DNA of 9,528 nt from Bacteroidota bacterium (GTDB lineage Bacteria; Bacteroidota; Bacteroidia; Cytophagales; Cyclobacteriaceae): the NCBI GenBank assembly GCA_023412765.1, contig JAEZBX010000289.1:1-9528 (forward strand), in the 5' to 3' direction. A program made the translations under genes and the position numbers. Numbering within the stretch: position 1 is the first letter of the stretch; every line of letters begins with the position of its first letter. The notes under the pieces were generated by a model. That model was not told where the DNA came from. It made no database searches and saw only the letters and a program-made list of their open reading frames with translations. This document shows positions 1 to 7,245 of this stretch, piece by piece.

Positions 1-841
1 CTGTGATCCATGGTCTGATGTCAGTCTGCAAGCCGGCCAGGATAACACGGCGATCCGTAGTAAGGTATTTCACAGTATCTTCCCCTAGTGGGTCGTGATC
101 TTCTTCAAAGTTTCCGATCAGCAGCAGCAGTAATCTCCTTGTTGGAAATTCCTTAGACACTGTTTCAAAAGCTTTCACCAATTCGGTGATGCCCTTATCG
201 TTCACAATCCGACCTGCAAACGCAAAGACAAAATCTCCACTAGCGATTCTGAATTTTTCCTTGATGGCAACAGCGACCGATTCAATATCCGGGGATCGTT
301 CAAAAAATGCTGTATCGATACCGTTGCTGCTTCCTTTCCCTATTATTTTCAACTTTTCGTCTGGCAATTCAAAGGTCTCTGAAATAAACTTCTTCAAACC
401 TTCAGAATTTGAATAAACAACTTGAGCACACGCATACGTTACGCGTTCTGCGGCCTCCAGCAGAGTGCGCTTAAAACCAGTGGCTTCAATCAACGGTAGA
501 CCAGCAACAGTATGCAACCTTACGGGTACACGACAAATTCGCGCCGCCAACATACCCAGGAGTCCTGCTTTGGGTGTATGAGTATGAACAATATCGGGCT
601 TTAGTTGCCGAAACGCTTGTATCAGCAACCAAAGACACTTCAGATCCTGAAACGGCGTGATCTTCCGGGTAAAGGGAATAGCAATATGTTGAGTTCCATC
701 CTTTTTAATCTCTGCAACCTCCGGTCCATCTGCACTTATAGTAATCACATCGTAGCCGTGCGCACGCATGTAACCAAACTGCCCTTTTAAAAGCAATTGC
801 AGAGATATGGGAACGGTAGTAATGCGAATGAGAGTAGGCAC
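1..841 (-). CDS. GT4 family glycosyltransferase, partial (3' end beyond the window)
   Basis: Retaining GT4 (GT-B fold) enzyme that should add a sugar from a nucleotide donor to the lipid-linked repeat unit on the cytoplasmic side of the membrane. Reading the minus strand from 841 gives 280 codons without a stop. Visible are an N-terminal first strand (LIRITTVPISLQLLLKGQ), the acceptor-domain segment HTHTPKAGLLG near residues 86-96, GKGSSNGID near 168-176 at the domain linker, and the start of the donor domain with GRIVNDKG near 210-217, whose Lys is expected to contact the donor phosphate. The E-x7-E motif would lie beyond the edge. The pattern resembles PglA/CapM-like transferases of capsule loci. 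No ATG lies near the start: GTG at 841 gives MPTLIRITTV, which fits the family, and TTG at 850 is the alternative. The start is 12 nt past the deacetylase stop and in the same frame. Family call sure; donor sugar unknown. Confidence 0.9.
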   Translation of the reverse strand, partial: MPTLIRITTVPISLQLLLKGQFGYMRAHGYDVITISADGPEVAEIKKDGTQHIAIPFTRKITPFQDLKCLWLLIQAFRQLKPDIVHTHTPKAGLLGMLAARICRVPVRLHTVAGLPLIEATGFKRTLLEAAERVTYACAQVVYSNSEGLKKFISETFELPDEKLKIIGKGSSNGIDTAFFERSPDIESVAVAIKEKFRIASGDFVFAFAGRIVNDKGITELVKAFETVSKEFPTRRLLLLLIGNFEEDHDPLGEDTVKYLTTDRRVILAGLQTDIRPWIT

Positions 842-853
842 GTAACTCAAATT

Positions 854-1852
854 TCAATTTTCGACTTTCTTCATCACCAAATCGGCTATCTCTCCCATAC
901 TCAAACTTTCCATTCCATACTTCTCCCTACACATTGCAAAATGATCCAGTATCTGCTTTAACCCCTCCATACTTTCATTTGGATAATTTCCAAAGTTATG
1001 CGGATGCCACCAGAGATGATATATCTCACCATTTTGCGCTGCCCTTTCCATCTCGGCTTTAATGCGGGATATTTTCATTTTGTTTAGAAACAATTCCTTT
1101 GGTCGATAAGGCCGCAATAACCGGCTTGCGGGTATGCATACCGGTAGGCCTGGACGAAATTGGAGACTATTTATCGAGTATGTATTTTTCCCTCCAACGG
1201 GTATGTAGGCATCGAGACCTCGATTTAATCGCTTCCACATCGACTCGCCTTGGGTGCTTTGAATATTCCAAAACCAGTCGCGCGGGTTGTCGCGGACTGC
1301 GATGAAGCCTGCTTCGTAGCATGCCCGGAGGTATTCTTCATTAAATTGATTGCGCGGGAATACCAATGACTTCAGTGATCTGTTAACCATTGCGGCCGAT
1401 CTTTGGGCGGCTTCAAGGTCTGCACGAAACTCTTGTACAGTCTGTCCAGCTTCATTGCAATAATAATGGGCGAAGGTATGCGAGCCTAATTCCTGGTATG
1501 GGGTTTCAATAATTTTTCGCACCAGGCTCGCTGCAAAATGATATGGATCATCTTCTTCTGAATTACCAATCCCATGATGTTGAATAAAATGATATGCTGA
1601 TAATTCCGCATCATCGTATGATGGTTTTAAAGACGGCGCATTACGAACCAGTGAGTCTTTCGATTCGTAAAACAGCATCCCCACCGTTGCCCAAGTGGTG
1701 TGCACATCATAATTGCTAAACTGGCTGAGAAGTTGTGGAATTATTTTGCGTGTATTTAAAAAATATGCTTTGTAATTTTCTAAAGGCCATTTTTCAAAAC
1801 CACCCCAGTGTAATTCAAAATCGAGCGAGATGCTGAACAAGGGTTGATTCAT
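854..1852 (-). CDS. NodB/CE4-like polysaccharide deacetylase family protein, cytoplasmic
   Basis: Probable metal-dependent deacetylase with a NodB-type barrel (332 aa), likely removing an N- or O-acetyl group from a sugar in the repeat unit. Motif 1 appears as SLDFE (D11, E13) in place of the classical TFDDG. Motif 2 is the metal-binding HTFAH (H125, H129), followed by FPRN (R167), and a late WWHPH (H283/H285) that probably supplies the catalytic acid. The pieces are in the family order and all key residues are present. There is no signal peptide or membrane segment, so it should act in the cytoplasm on a nucleotide sugar or lipid-linked intermediate, not on exported polymer. Its ATG overlaps the polymerase stop by 4 nt (ATGA), implying translational coupling. 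With the GNAT gene two places upstream it could form a deacetylate-then-acylate pair; that is inference. The substrate cannot be read from sequence. Confidence 0.85.
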   Translation of the reverse strand: MNQPLFSISLDFELHWGGFEKWPLENYKAYFLNTRKIIPQLLSQFSNYDVHTTWATVGMLFYESKDSLVRNAPSLKPSYDDAELSAYHFIQHHGIGNSEEDDPYHFAASLVRKIIETPYQELGSHTFAHYYCNEAGQTVQEFRADLEAAQRSAAMVNRSLKSLVFPRNQFNEEYLRACYEAGFIAVRDNPRDWFWNIQSTQGESMWKRLNRGLDAYIPVGGKNTYSINSLQFRPGLPVCIPASRLLRPYRPKELFLNKMKISRIKAEMERAAQNGEIYHLWWHPHNFGNYPNESMEGLKQILDHFAMCREKYGMESLSMGEIADLVMKKVEN

Positions 1853-3060
1853 ACAGCTGTTTCTTGGGACTTAGCTAATCTTGCCCTACGAATTTGATTT
1901 ACTTGTAATATCCTATACGCCTTCATTTTTTGAGCATCCAGAAACGAAATGATTACGAAAAGTAGGAGAATTATTACCTGACTTTTTTGACGGATTGCAA
2001 GCCCCAGATTACCCGATACTTGCGCCAAAGCTACAGAAACTGTTAGAAAGCTAAAAAAGGCAGTTTTAACTAAGAAGTTAGCCGTGATCAAATAGTTTAG
2101 TCCCTTCAAGTTAAAAAGCCGTAGTGTGATTAATAAATAGAATACATTTTCGAATGAAACAATTAACCCAAGGATACCGGGGGCATCAAAGAAGAGTGGT
2201 CGATACAGAAAAGTAAATACCTGCATTGGCAAACTATAACTCATTATGTCTATGCCAGAGGTTGCTTTTGTTAACTCCCTCGCACGGCTTGTTAATCCTA
2301 AACCCTGCGAAACAAATTCGTCCTCATTAATTCCGACCATTTTAAGGACATCAGAATAAATATAAAAAAACACGACGCATACTCCCATCAGAAACAGGAT
2401 TCGCACAGACATAGAAATGCCTTTTGTCGTAAACATGAATCCAATGGCAGAGGAGACCAAGAGCACAAGCATGACATGGGGTCGCACATGATAAACAAGA
2501 AAGCCTCCAATCAATATCGCTATCCACCTCGATTGAATCTTAGATATGCCGTAAAAAAAAAGTCCAAGCCCCAGGAATATCACCGCACCTTTTCCAAAAG
2601 ACGCAGACCAAAAATGAAGATTAGGAAGGAAGAAAACTATTTTCACAAGGTCTAGTCCAAAAAGAGTGTGCTTGAATCTAATATTCTCACGAAAGAAAAT
2701 GTAGAAATACAAGAACCCTAAAAAGCCAAGAAAAGCAAAGAAAGCCATGGATGCTTCATAAGAGAACTTCAAATATTGAACTATTGGATACCCAATGAAT
2801 TCGATGAAGCGGGTACTTGTACCATAGTAGTCGACCCAACTGGTTCCACGAATTTCCGTTTCAACTTTAACGTAATAATAATGTGAATCAGATGGGTTCA
2901 ACAAGCCGTATCCATAATATGCTAGGAGCAGAAGGCAATGATAAAAGAAGAGATTTTTCAGCAACGTTGCGTCGAGAAATGGATAACGCGCCTTATAGTG
3001 ATCAATGATCGCAAAAGAAATTATACACGTAAGTATGACTATGAATATTCCTCCAATCAT
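1849..3060 (-). CDS. multi-spanning membrane protein, probable Wzy/EpsG-like polysaccharide polymerase
   Basis: A 403-aa very hydrophobic inner-membrane protein with about 10-12 likely transmembrane segments, among them residues 1-20, 33-53, 102-122, 155-171, 178-208 (probably two), 218-235, 295-313, 325-345 and 361-377. Wzy proteins join lipid-linked repeat units on the periplasmic face. They share topology more than sequence, so the call rests on topology, length and position among glycosyltransferases. Suggestive segments are FLPNLHFWSASFGKG (144-158) followed by a hydrophobic helix, a VRPH motif (192-195) in a short loop, and a polar loop at about 239-272 with several charged residues. 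The C-terminus is basic (RRARLAK), consistent with a cytoplasmic tail. It starts 2 nt after the GNAT stop, and its TGA overlaps the deacetylase ATG. A T9 tract lies in the gene (2553-2561). A flippase is less likely: it lacks the 12-14 helix, about 480-aa pattern. No other polymerase candidate is in the window. Confidence 0.72.
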   Translation of the reverse strand: MIGGIFIVILTCIISFAIIDHYKARYPFLDATLLKNLFFYHCLLLLAYYGYGLLNPSDSHYYYVKVETEIRGTSWVDYYGTSTRFIEFIGYPIVQYLKFSYEASMAFFAFLGFLGFLYFYIFFRENIRFKHTLFGLDLVKIVFFLPNLHFWSASFGKGAVIFLGLGLFFYGISKIQSRWIAILIGGFLVYHVRPHVMLVLLVSSAIGFMFTTKGISMSVRILFLMGVCVVFFYIYSDVLKMVGINEDEFVSQGLGLTSRARELTKATSGIDIMSYSLPMQVFTFLYRPLFFDAPGILGLIVSFENVFYLLITLRLFNLKGLNYLITANFLVKTAFFSFLTVSVALAQVSGNLGLAIRQKSQVIILLLFVIISFLDAQKMKAYRILQVNQIRRARLAKSQETAV

Positions 3061-3062
3061 TG

Positions 3063-4046
3063 CTAAAATAATTCTAGATCGCCGATCGATGGAGTCCAGT
3101 CTTTAAAATTCGAAAACGAATCCAGGTTGGTCAGTTGCAGCGATCGAATTGTTACAGTGGGTCCCACCGATGCCTTAAAATTAAGAATAGAAAACAACTT
3201 TAAGGTATTTCTTCCTAAGGTGCCGGAGAGTGTAACATAATCTACTTCCATGGATTCTCTCCACTTTTGAAATTTCGATCGCATCCGCTCCTCGTCGATA
3301 TCTGTACTAAAAAAGCAATCGGTAATGCGTAACTCTTTTCCAAACCGCGTTTGTTTGATTCGACCAATAATTAAACTTGTTAATTTTTTTCCTTGTTCAT
3401 CGCCCATAGCCACGTAGCTAGCCACAGGTACAGTTAGATACCGCCACTTCAAATAATCAGGAGATACGCTGGTGATTATCGTTTTTGCCTGCTGACAGTG
3501 TTGATTTAACAAACTCTCCAAGCCTGTATGTTCAAGAATATTTCCAAAAGCAGGATCCTGATTATCTTTTTTAGGCTTATGCAAAAGATAGTTATAAAAC
3601 ATTGAAAATGGCTTTGTTGGACTCACCGTAATGGGAAGTCGGCCGGCTTCTACCCAACCCATTTTTAAGTATCCAGGACGACTTTGTTGATTTGGGGTAT
3701 TAAATATGAAGTGATCGCCGTTTTTACCACAATTATCAACCAATGAAAGTGTCAATTTTTTGAATATACCTTTTCCCTGGTATTCTGGATGGGTGGCGGT
3801 GTCGACGGCACGCAATGCACGATAAACCTTGCTATTACTTTTCCATTCCCAACGCATAAACGCGCGCACACCGATTAGTTTCCCATCCTCCCAACACAAT
3901 AGCACTGGCGAGCGACCGAAAGGATTATCCAAATGTTTCCAGCGCCAATAGCGTTCCGATTTTGGCATTAGGCCTTCACCAAGGCTACTTTTCAATAAAT
4001 CAACGATCGAAGGAATATCAGATTCATCAGCCTCGCGTATTTCCAT
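3063..4046 (-). CDS. GNAT-family N-acyltransferase, possibly with two GNAT-like halves
   Basis: A 327-aa soluble protein. The N-terminal half has a standard GNAT acyl-CoA site: VDTATHPEYQGKGIFKKL at about 81-98, with Q90-G91-K92-G93 matching the Q/R-x-x-G-x-G/A loop that binds the CoA pyrophosphate. A strand before it (VLLCWEDGKLIGVRAFM) and PGYLKMGWVEAG after it (124-135) are the usual flanking elements. The YWRWKHLDNPFG segment (33-44) recurs in loose form as YLKWRYLTVPVASY (198-211) in the second half, suggesting an internal duplication or a second, degenerate GNAT fold. No membrane segment. In this setting it probably acylates an amino sugar or other residue of the repeat unit, perhaps after the nearby deacetylase; acceptor and acyl donor are unknown. 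Start is ATG with AAAGG directly next to it, and a 65-nt gap precedes the gene. Fold call good, role inferred. Confidence 0.82.
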   Translation of the reverse strand: MEIREADESDIPSIVDLLKSSLGEGLMPKSERYWRWKHLDNPFGRSPVLLCWEDGKLIGVRAFMRWEWKSNSKVYRALRAVDTATHPEYQGKGIFKKLTLSLVDNCGKNGDHFIFNTPNQQSRPGYLKMGWVEAGRLPITVSPTKPFSMFYNYLLHKPKKDNQDPAFGNILEHTGLESLLNQHCQQAKTIITSVSPDYLKWRYLTVPVASYVAMGDEQGKKLTSLIIGRIKQTRFGKELRITDCFFSTDIDEERMRSKFQKWRESMEVDYVTLSGTLGRNTLKLFSILNFKASVGPTVTIRSLQLTNLDSFSNFKDWTPSIGDLELF

Positions 4047-4111
4047 CCTTTGCTAATTTCAAAAAAACGAAGGTAAATATAACACATTGCGCGTGTTGGA
4101 GGTTCTGGGGG
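4047..4111 (-). other. 65-nt intergenic gap between the third GT4 and the GNAT gene
   Basis: This is the only gap above 14 nt in the run from 8367 to 839. It holds a short inverted repeat, AACAC (4081-4085) and GTGTT (4093-4097), around a 7-nt loop. On the transcribed strand a TATATTTA stretch and a T7 run lie further downstream. The stem is too short and the T run too far away for a convincing intrinsic terminator, and I find no clear -33 element for a Bacteroidota promoter. It may be a weak internal promoter or processing site, or just spacer. Confidence 0.3.
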
Positions 4112-5236
4112 CTAAGAAGGCACGGTTTTTTCGTACAAACATTGAAGCTTATTTACCATCTCTACAAGGCTAAAGTCTTTCACAACTCTTGCTCTGGCAT
4201 GATTGCCAAATTCCATGCACTTATCGCGTCGATTTAACAAATCGCAAGCAAAATCTACTAACAAATCTGGTTCATCCACACTGCAAAGTAGTCCATCAAT
4301 TGCTGGACGAATAACCTCTTTAATACCACCCGCATCAGTTGAAATGATCGGACGCCCCATTGACATAGCTTCCAATAGTGCTACTGGTAACCCTTCAAAA
4401 ACGGAACTCATCATGTAAATATCAAATGCGGCTAGGTAAGGTCGCACCTCCGTTTGCAATCCTGGCATATGAATTCGATCTTCAAGTTCCAGTGATTTAC
4501 GTTTCTTCAGTAATGATTCTTTCAATGGGCCATCACCAACAATAATGAAGTGGGCTTTTGCATTGCGTTCTAAGATTTTTTTTGCCAGTTCCATCCAGAT
4601 ATCAAGTCTCTTCTGAAAGCGAAACACAGCAATTGTACCAATAACAGGTGCATCAACAGGAATTCCCAGTTGTTTTCGAATAACAATAGGGTCTAAGTTT
4701 GAAATATTAAAGTAATCTGTATTTACTCCATTCAAAATAACACTAACGGGTGGAATCACGTGAGCTTTATGACGATAGATAGACTCTGCAACATCGCTCG
4801 ACACAGCAACAACTTCAGTGTTGTAATTCATCGTCGCAAGGTTCATCCATTTGGTAATAAAATGATATCGTTCCTGTTTATTGTGCTCTGTATATATTAC
4901 CGGTATTCTTGATCTCCTGCCCACTTTTCTAGCAACAATACCTGCCCACGGCAAATGGGCATGGATCAGTTGGATACCATGCTCCTCCGCATACTCAACA
5001 ACCTGTCTTACCTTAAGCATCAGCTGAACATTATTATTGGCAGGAATGCAACGCACGACGCCCCCGTTAGCGTGGATGCTTTCGACCATTTGATCTTTCC
5101 AGGGTAAAAAATATATGTAGTGAAACTCGAATCTATCTTTATCGTGTAGCTTAAGCGTTTCTGGCAACAGCATTTCTGCGCCACCGCGACCTAGTGACTT
5201 TATAATATGCAGAACTTTAATTTTCGGAATCGACAT
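4112..5236 (-). CDS. GT4 family glycosyltransferase
   Basis: Retaining GT-B glycosyltransferase of 374 aa, cytoplasmic or membrane-associated, adding one sugar of the repeat unit. The N-terminal domain opens with KIKVLHIIKSLGRGGAE, with the glycine-rich donor loop at 16-21. IHAHLPWAG (91-99) and YTEHNK (115-120) are typical acceptor-domain segments. ILNGVNTDYF (167-176) marks the linker. The donor domain shows FRFQKRLD (205-212), VGDGPLKE (233-240) and the E-x7-E motif at E281-E289, then STDAGGIKEVI. The ATG at 5236 is chosen over an in-frame start at 5275, which would add 13 residues with no family match and overlap the fucosyltransferase gene by 40 nt. The 5236 ATG shares one base with the upstream stop (TGATG), a common coupling arrangement. 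An A8 tract lies in the coding strand (4576-4583). Sugar specificity not readable. Confidence 0.92.
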   Translation of the reverse strand: MSIPKIKVLHIIKSLGRGGAEMLLPETLKLHDKDRFEFHYIYFLPWKDQMVESIHANGGVVRCIPANNNVQLMLKVRQVVEYAEEHGIQLIHAHLPWAGIVARKVGRRSRIPVIYTEHNKQERYHFITKWMNLATMNYNTEVVAVSSDVAESIYRHKAHVIPPVSVILNGVNTDYFNISNLDPIVIRKQLGIPVDAPVIGTIAVFRFQKRLDIWMELAKKILERNAKAHFIIVGDGPLKESLLKKRKSLELEDRIHMPGLQTEVRPYLAAFDIYMMSSVFEGLPVALLEAMSMGRPIISTDAGGIKEVIRPAIDGLLCSVDEPDLLVDFACDLLNRRDKCMEFGNHARARVVKDFSLVEMVNKLQCLYEKTVPS

Positions 5237-6126
5237 CAATTTTTCAATTCGAGCCTGTTGTCTATCACTGTCCAATCCTTGGAATTAAAGTGATTGACAT
5301 TGTTTTGTAATTCGCTTTTTATGAACCAATTTGCTGGAGCAGTGATAAATTTATCAGGTGTTGCATTCAGATAGGCGCCCCACCAGCTGAAGGTGCTATT
5401 GGCTATAATGAAATGCTTAAATTTTGTCATTAGATAGAGTTCCTCAACATCAGTGTTCGTGTTGGCCGGGTTTGTGTAAACCTCATATGAAAAATCATCT
5501 TCAAAATTGTTGTTTACCCATTGCTTATCATTAGTGAAAACCACGAACTTAGGTGTACCGATCAGATCGCTCATTCGCCGCATAGCTGCCTTATAATAGT
5601 CAATTGTACACGCACCAAATGAGCGATTAGTTAAAAAATCACCTCTTCGAACATGGATTCCTACGAAATTCTCATCTATGCGATCCAACATTTTTTGACA
5701 AACACTGGAAAGCTTGAAAGAAGGTCCAATCATGTTCACCAGCGATTGATGAATTTTTGAAAATAGTGTTGGTTGTTGCCAGTAACCTTTCAGATAAATA
5801 TCTTCATTGTGGCGTGCTATAATTCTGCGAATATCTTGACCGTTCACTTCGCTTTCACTCAATACACGGATAGCGTTCCCCGCTAGCTTTTCCTTTATCT
5901 CATGTTCACTAATTAAGTTAAATGGCTCTTTTATGATTTTGCGTAAACGAAAGGAACGCACCTCACGTCCCAAGATTTTCTTCAAGGTATATTTGAGCCC
6001 AGAATCAAAAAAAGTTGGGCATAGGATTAATTCCCTGTTGAACTCTCGAGCGAGCGCGTAACCAAATGCAAACTGAAACAACTGGTTACCCAGTCCACTT
6101 CGTACCTCACAATAGATTTTAGCCAT
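5236..6126 (-). CDS. GT11 family alpha-1,2-fucosyltransferase-like protein
   Basis: Expected to transfer L-fucose from GDP-fucose in alpha-1,2 linkage, normally to galactose, on the growing repeat unit. At 296 aa it matches bacterial GT11 enzymes such as FutC and WbgL in size. It has the GT11 N-terminus with GLGNQLFQFAFGYALA (11-26), the signature GIHVRRGDF (156-164, with H158, R160, R161 and D163 forming the HxRRxD GDP-fucose-binding motif), FTNDKQW (197-203) and the late segment DVEELYLMTKF then ANSTFSWWGAYL (242-253). All diagnostic motifs are present and the frame is intact. No membrane segment. Its ATG overlaps the preceding GT4 stop by 8 nt, and its TGA shares one base with the next GT4 start, so it sits in a coupled run. 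GDP-fucose genes are not in the window. Family call firm; the exact acceptor is inferred. Confidence 0.93.
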   Translation of the reverse strand: MAKIYCEVRSGLGNQLFQFAFGYALAREFNRELILCPTFFDSGLKYTLKKILGREVRSFRLRKIIKEPFNLISEHEIKEKLAGNAIRVLSESEVNGQDIRRIIARHNEDIYLKGYWQQPTLFSKIHQSLVNMIGPSFKLSSVCQKMLDRIDENFVGIHVRRGDFLTNRSFGACTIDYYKAAMRRMSDLIGTPKFVVFTNDKQWVNNNFEDDFSYEVYTNPANTNTDVEELYLMTKFKHFIIANSTFSWWGAYLNATPDKFITAPANWFIKSELQNNVNHFNSKDWTVIDNRLELKN

Positions 6127-7231
6127 GGTCCACGTTTACATTCCTTGCGGATATACTTTGGTAATAATCATTGAAACGAGAGGCAATTTTTTTCATGTCG
6201 AATGAAGCCATTATTGTTTCTTTACCTGCTGCGACTAAACGGAAACGTAGCGCCTGGTCAGTAGTCAATGTGTGCATACTCTCCACATAATTGTCTTCGC
6301 TAAACGACGACAAGCAATGACCGTTCACGCCGTGCACAAGAATTTCAGGAATGCCACCCGCGTCAGATGCGAGCACTGGCGTGCCGCTTGCCAATGATTC
6401 CAGAATTACACCAGGGACACCTTCTACGACCGATGGAAATACCAGCAGATCGGCTGATTTTAAGAAAGAAATCGTGTCTTGCCTTGCACCCCAAAACATA
6501 ACGTTGTTTTGCAAACCTAACTGAGCAACCTCAGCTTCGACAGATTCCTTTAGCTTTCCATCACCAACCAGCCAAAGGACTCCTCTGCCATAACGTTCCA
6601 GATACTTTGAAAAAATCGTTATAAGAAATTGGTGATTTTTCTCCCAAACAAAACTTCCTATATGTAGAAAAATTGGACCTTCCCCATTCCTGGGATGTAC
6701 GGCGCTTTCCGAAGTGTCAGTCAGGTATGCTCCTATCGGTATAGTAAGTGATTTTTTATTTGCTTCTGGAAAAAACTTAATTAAATCCTTTCTACAGTTT
6801 TCACTTACGCTCACAACGCTATCGCAATGCCTCAACAAAAAGCGATTATAAATCTTTTGTAAAGGTGAATACATGAGCCTTCCCATCAAGCTTGCGTTTC
6901 GAAAAACAATTCTGGCTTTCCAACCAAAAAGGAGTCTTGATAATATAGCATATTTCAAAGTATCAGCTGCGTTTGCTTGAACTATGTCATACTTGCCTTT
7001 GTTAATTATTCCGTTTAGCCGTTTGTAAGCATTCCAGTCCCACAATCTTCGATTAACATTTGCCGAAAGCGGAACGAAGTTAAGTTTGAATTTCAATGCG
7101 AAGGGATCATGATTAAACAGATAGACTATATCTACCTCTATTCCTCGCTGAATTAGCTCCTGTGAAAGCTGACAAGCAAAAATTTCGGCACCGCGAAGCT
7201 GAGGTTTTTGTATGAGTTGAAGAACCTTCAT
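6119..7231 (-). CDS. GT4 family glycosyltransferase
   Basis: 370-aa GT-B enzyme adding a sugar to the lipid-linked repeat unit. The N-terminus MKVLQLIQKPQLRGAEIF carries the short form of the glycine-rich loop (RGAE, 13-16). DIVQANAADTLKYA (82-95) and SVSENCRKDL (141-150) belong to the acceptor domain, and IPIGAYLTD (164-172) to the linker. The donor domain has HIGSFVWEKNH (190-200, with Lys198 the likely phosphate contact), LVGDGKLKES (221-230) and E-x7-E at E270-E278, followed by ASDAGGIPEIL (288-298). Length and motif order are normal. Start ATG lies 14 nt after the preceding GT4 stop, and the 3' end overlaps the fucosyltransferase start by 8 nt (ATGGCTAA). It is clearly diverged from the other three GT4 proteins here, so it is unlikely to be a recent local duplicate. 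Sugar and linkage unknown. Confidence 0.92.
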   Translation of the reverse strand: MKVLQLIQKPQLRGAEIFACQLSQELIQRGIEVDIVYLFNHDPFALKFKLNFVPLSANVNRRLWDWNAYKRLNGIINKGKYDIVQANAADTLKYAILSRLLFGWKARIVFRNASLMGRLMYSPLQKIYNRFLLRHCDSVVSVSENCRKDLIKFFPEANKKSLTIPIGAYLTDTSESAVHPRNGEGPIFLHIGSFVWEKNHQFLITIFSKYLERYGRGVLWLVGDGKLKESVEAEVAQLGLQNNVMFWGARQDTISFLKSADLLVFPSVVEGVPGVILESLASGTPVLASDAGGIPEILVHGVNGHCLSSFSEDNYVESMHTLTTDQALRFRLVAAGKETIMASFDMKKIASRFNDYYQSISARNVNVDHG

Positions 7232-7245
7232 TTAACTACGACTCT

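Noticed and set aside
186..416. 76-aa open frame on the plus strand at the left end
   Set aside because: It is antisense to the partial GT4 gene, whose minus-strand product has clear family motifs.
1099..1305. 68-aa plus-strand frame, plus similar ones at 605-790, 4203-4418, 7369-7578, 8156-8341 and 8968-9174
   Set aside because: All are mirror frames of well-supported minus-strand genes, with no motif or own spacing.
3551..3560. CAGGATCCTG palindrome as a regulatory site
   Set aside because: It is a lone 10-bp palindrome inside the GNAT coding sequence with no second copy; chance is sufficient.
4081..4097. AACAC/GTGTT inverted repeat as a terminator before the GNAT gene
   Set aside because: Only five pairs, with a seven-base loop and no adjoining T run on the transcribed strand.
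3962..4237. 91-aa open frame on the plus strand
   Set aside because: It lies antisense across the GNAT and GT4 gene ends, has no recognisable motif or composition of a real protein, and is explained by the opposite-strand genes.
5237..5275. Longer GT4 start at 5275
   Set aside because: It would overlap the fucosyltransferase gene by 40 nt and add 13 charged residues ahead of the conserved N-terminus; ATG at 5236 gives the common TGATG junction.
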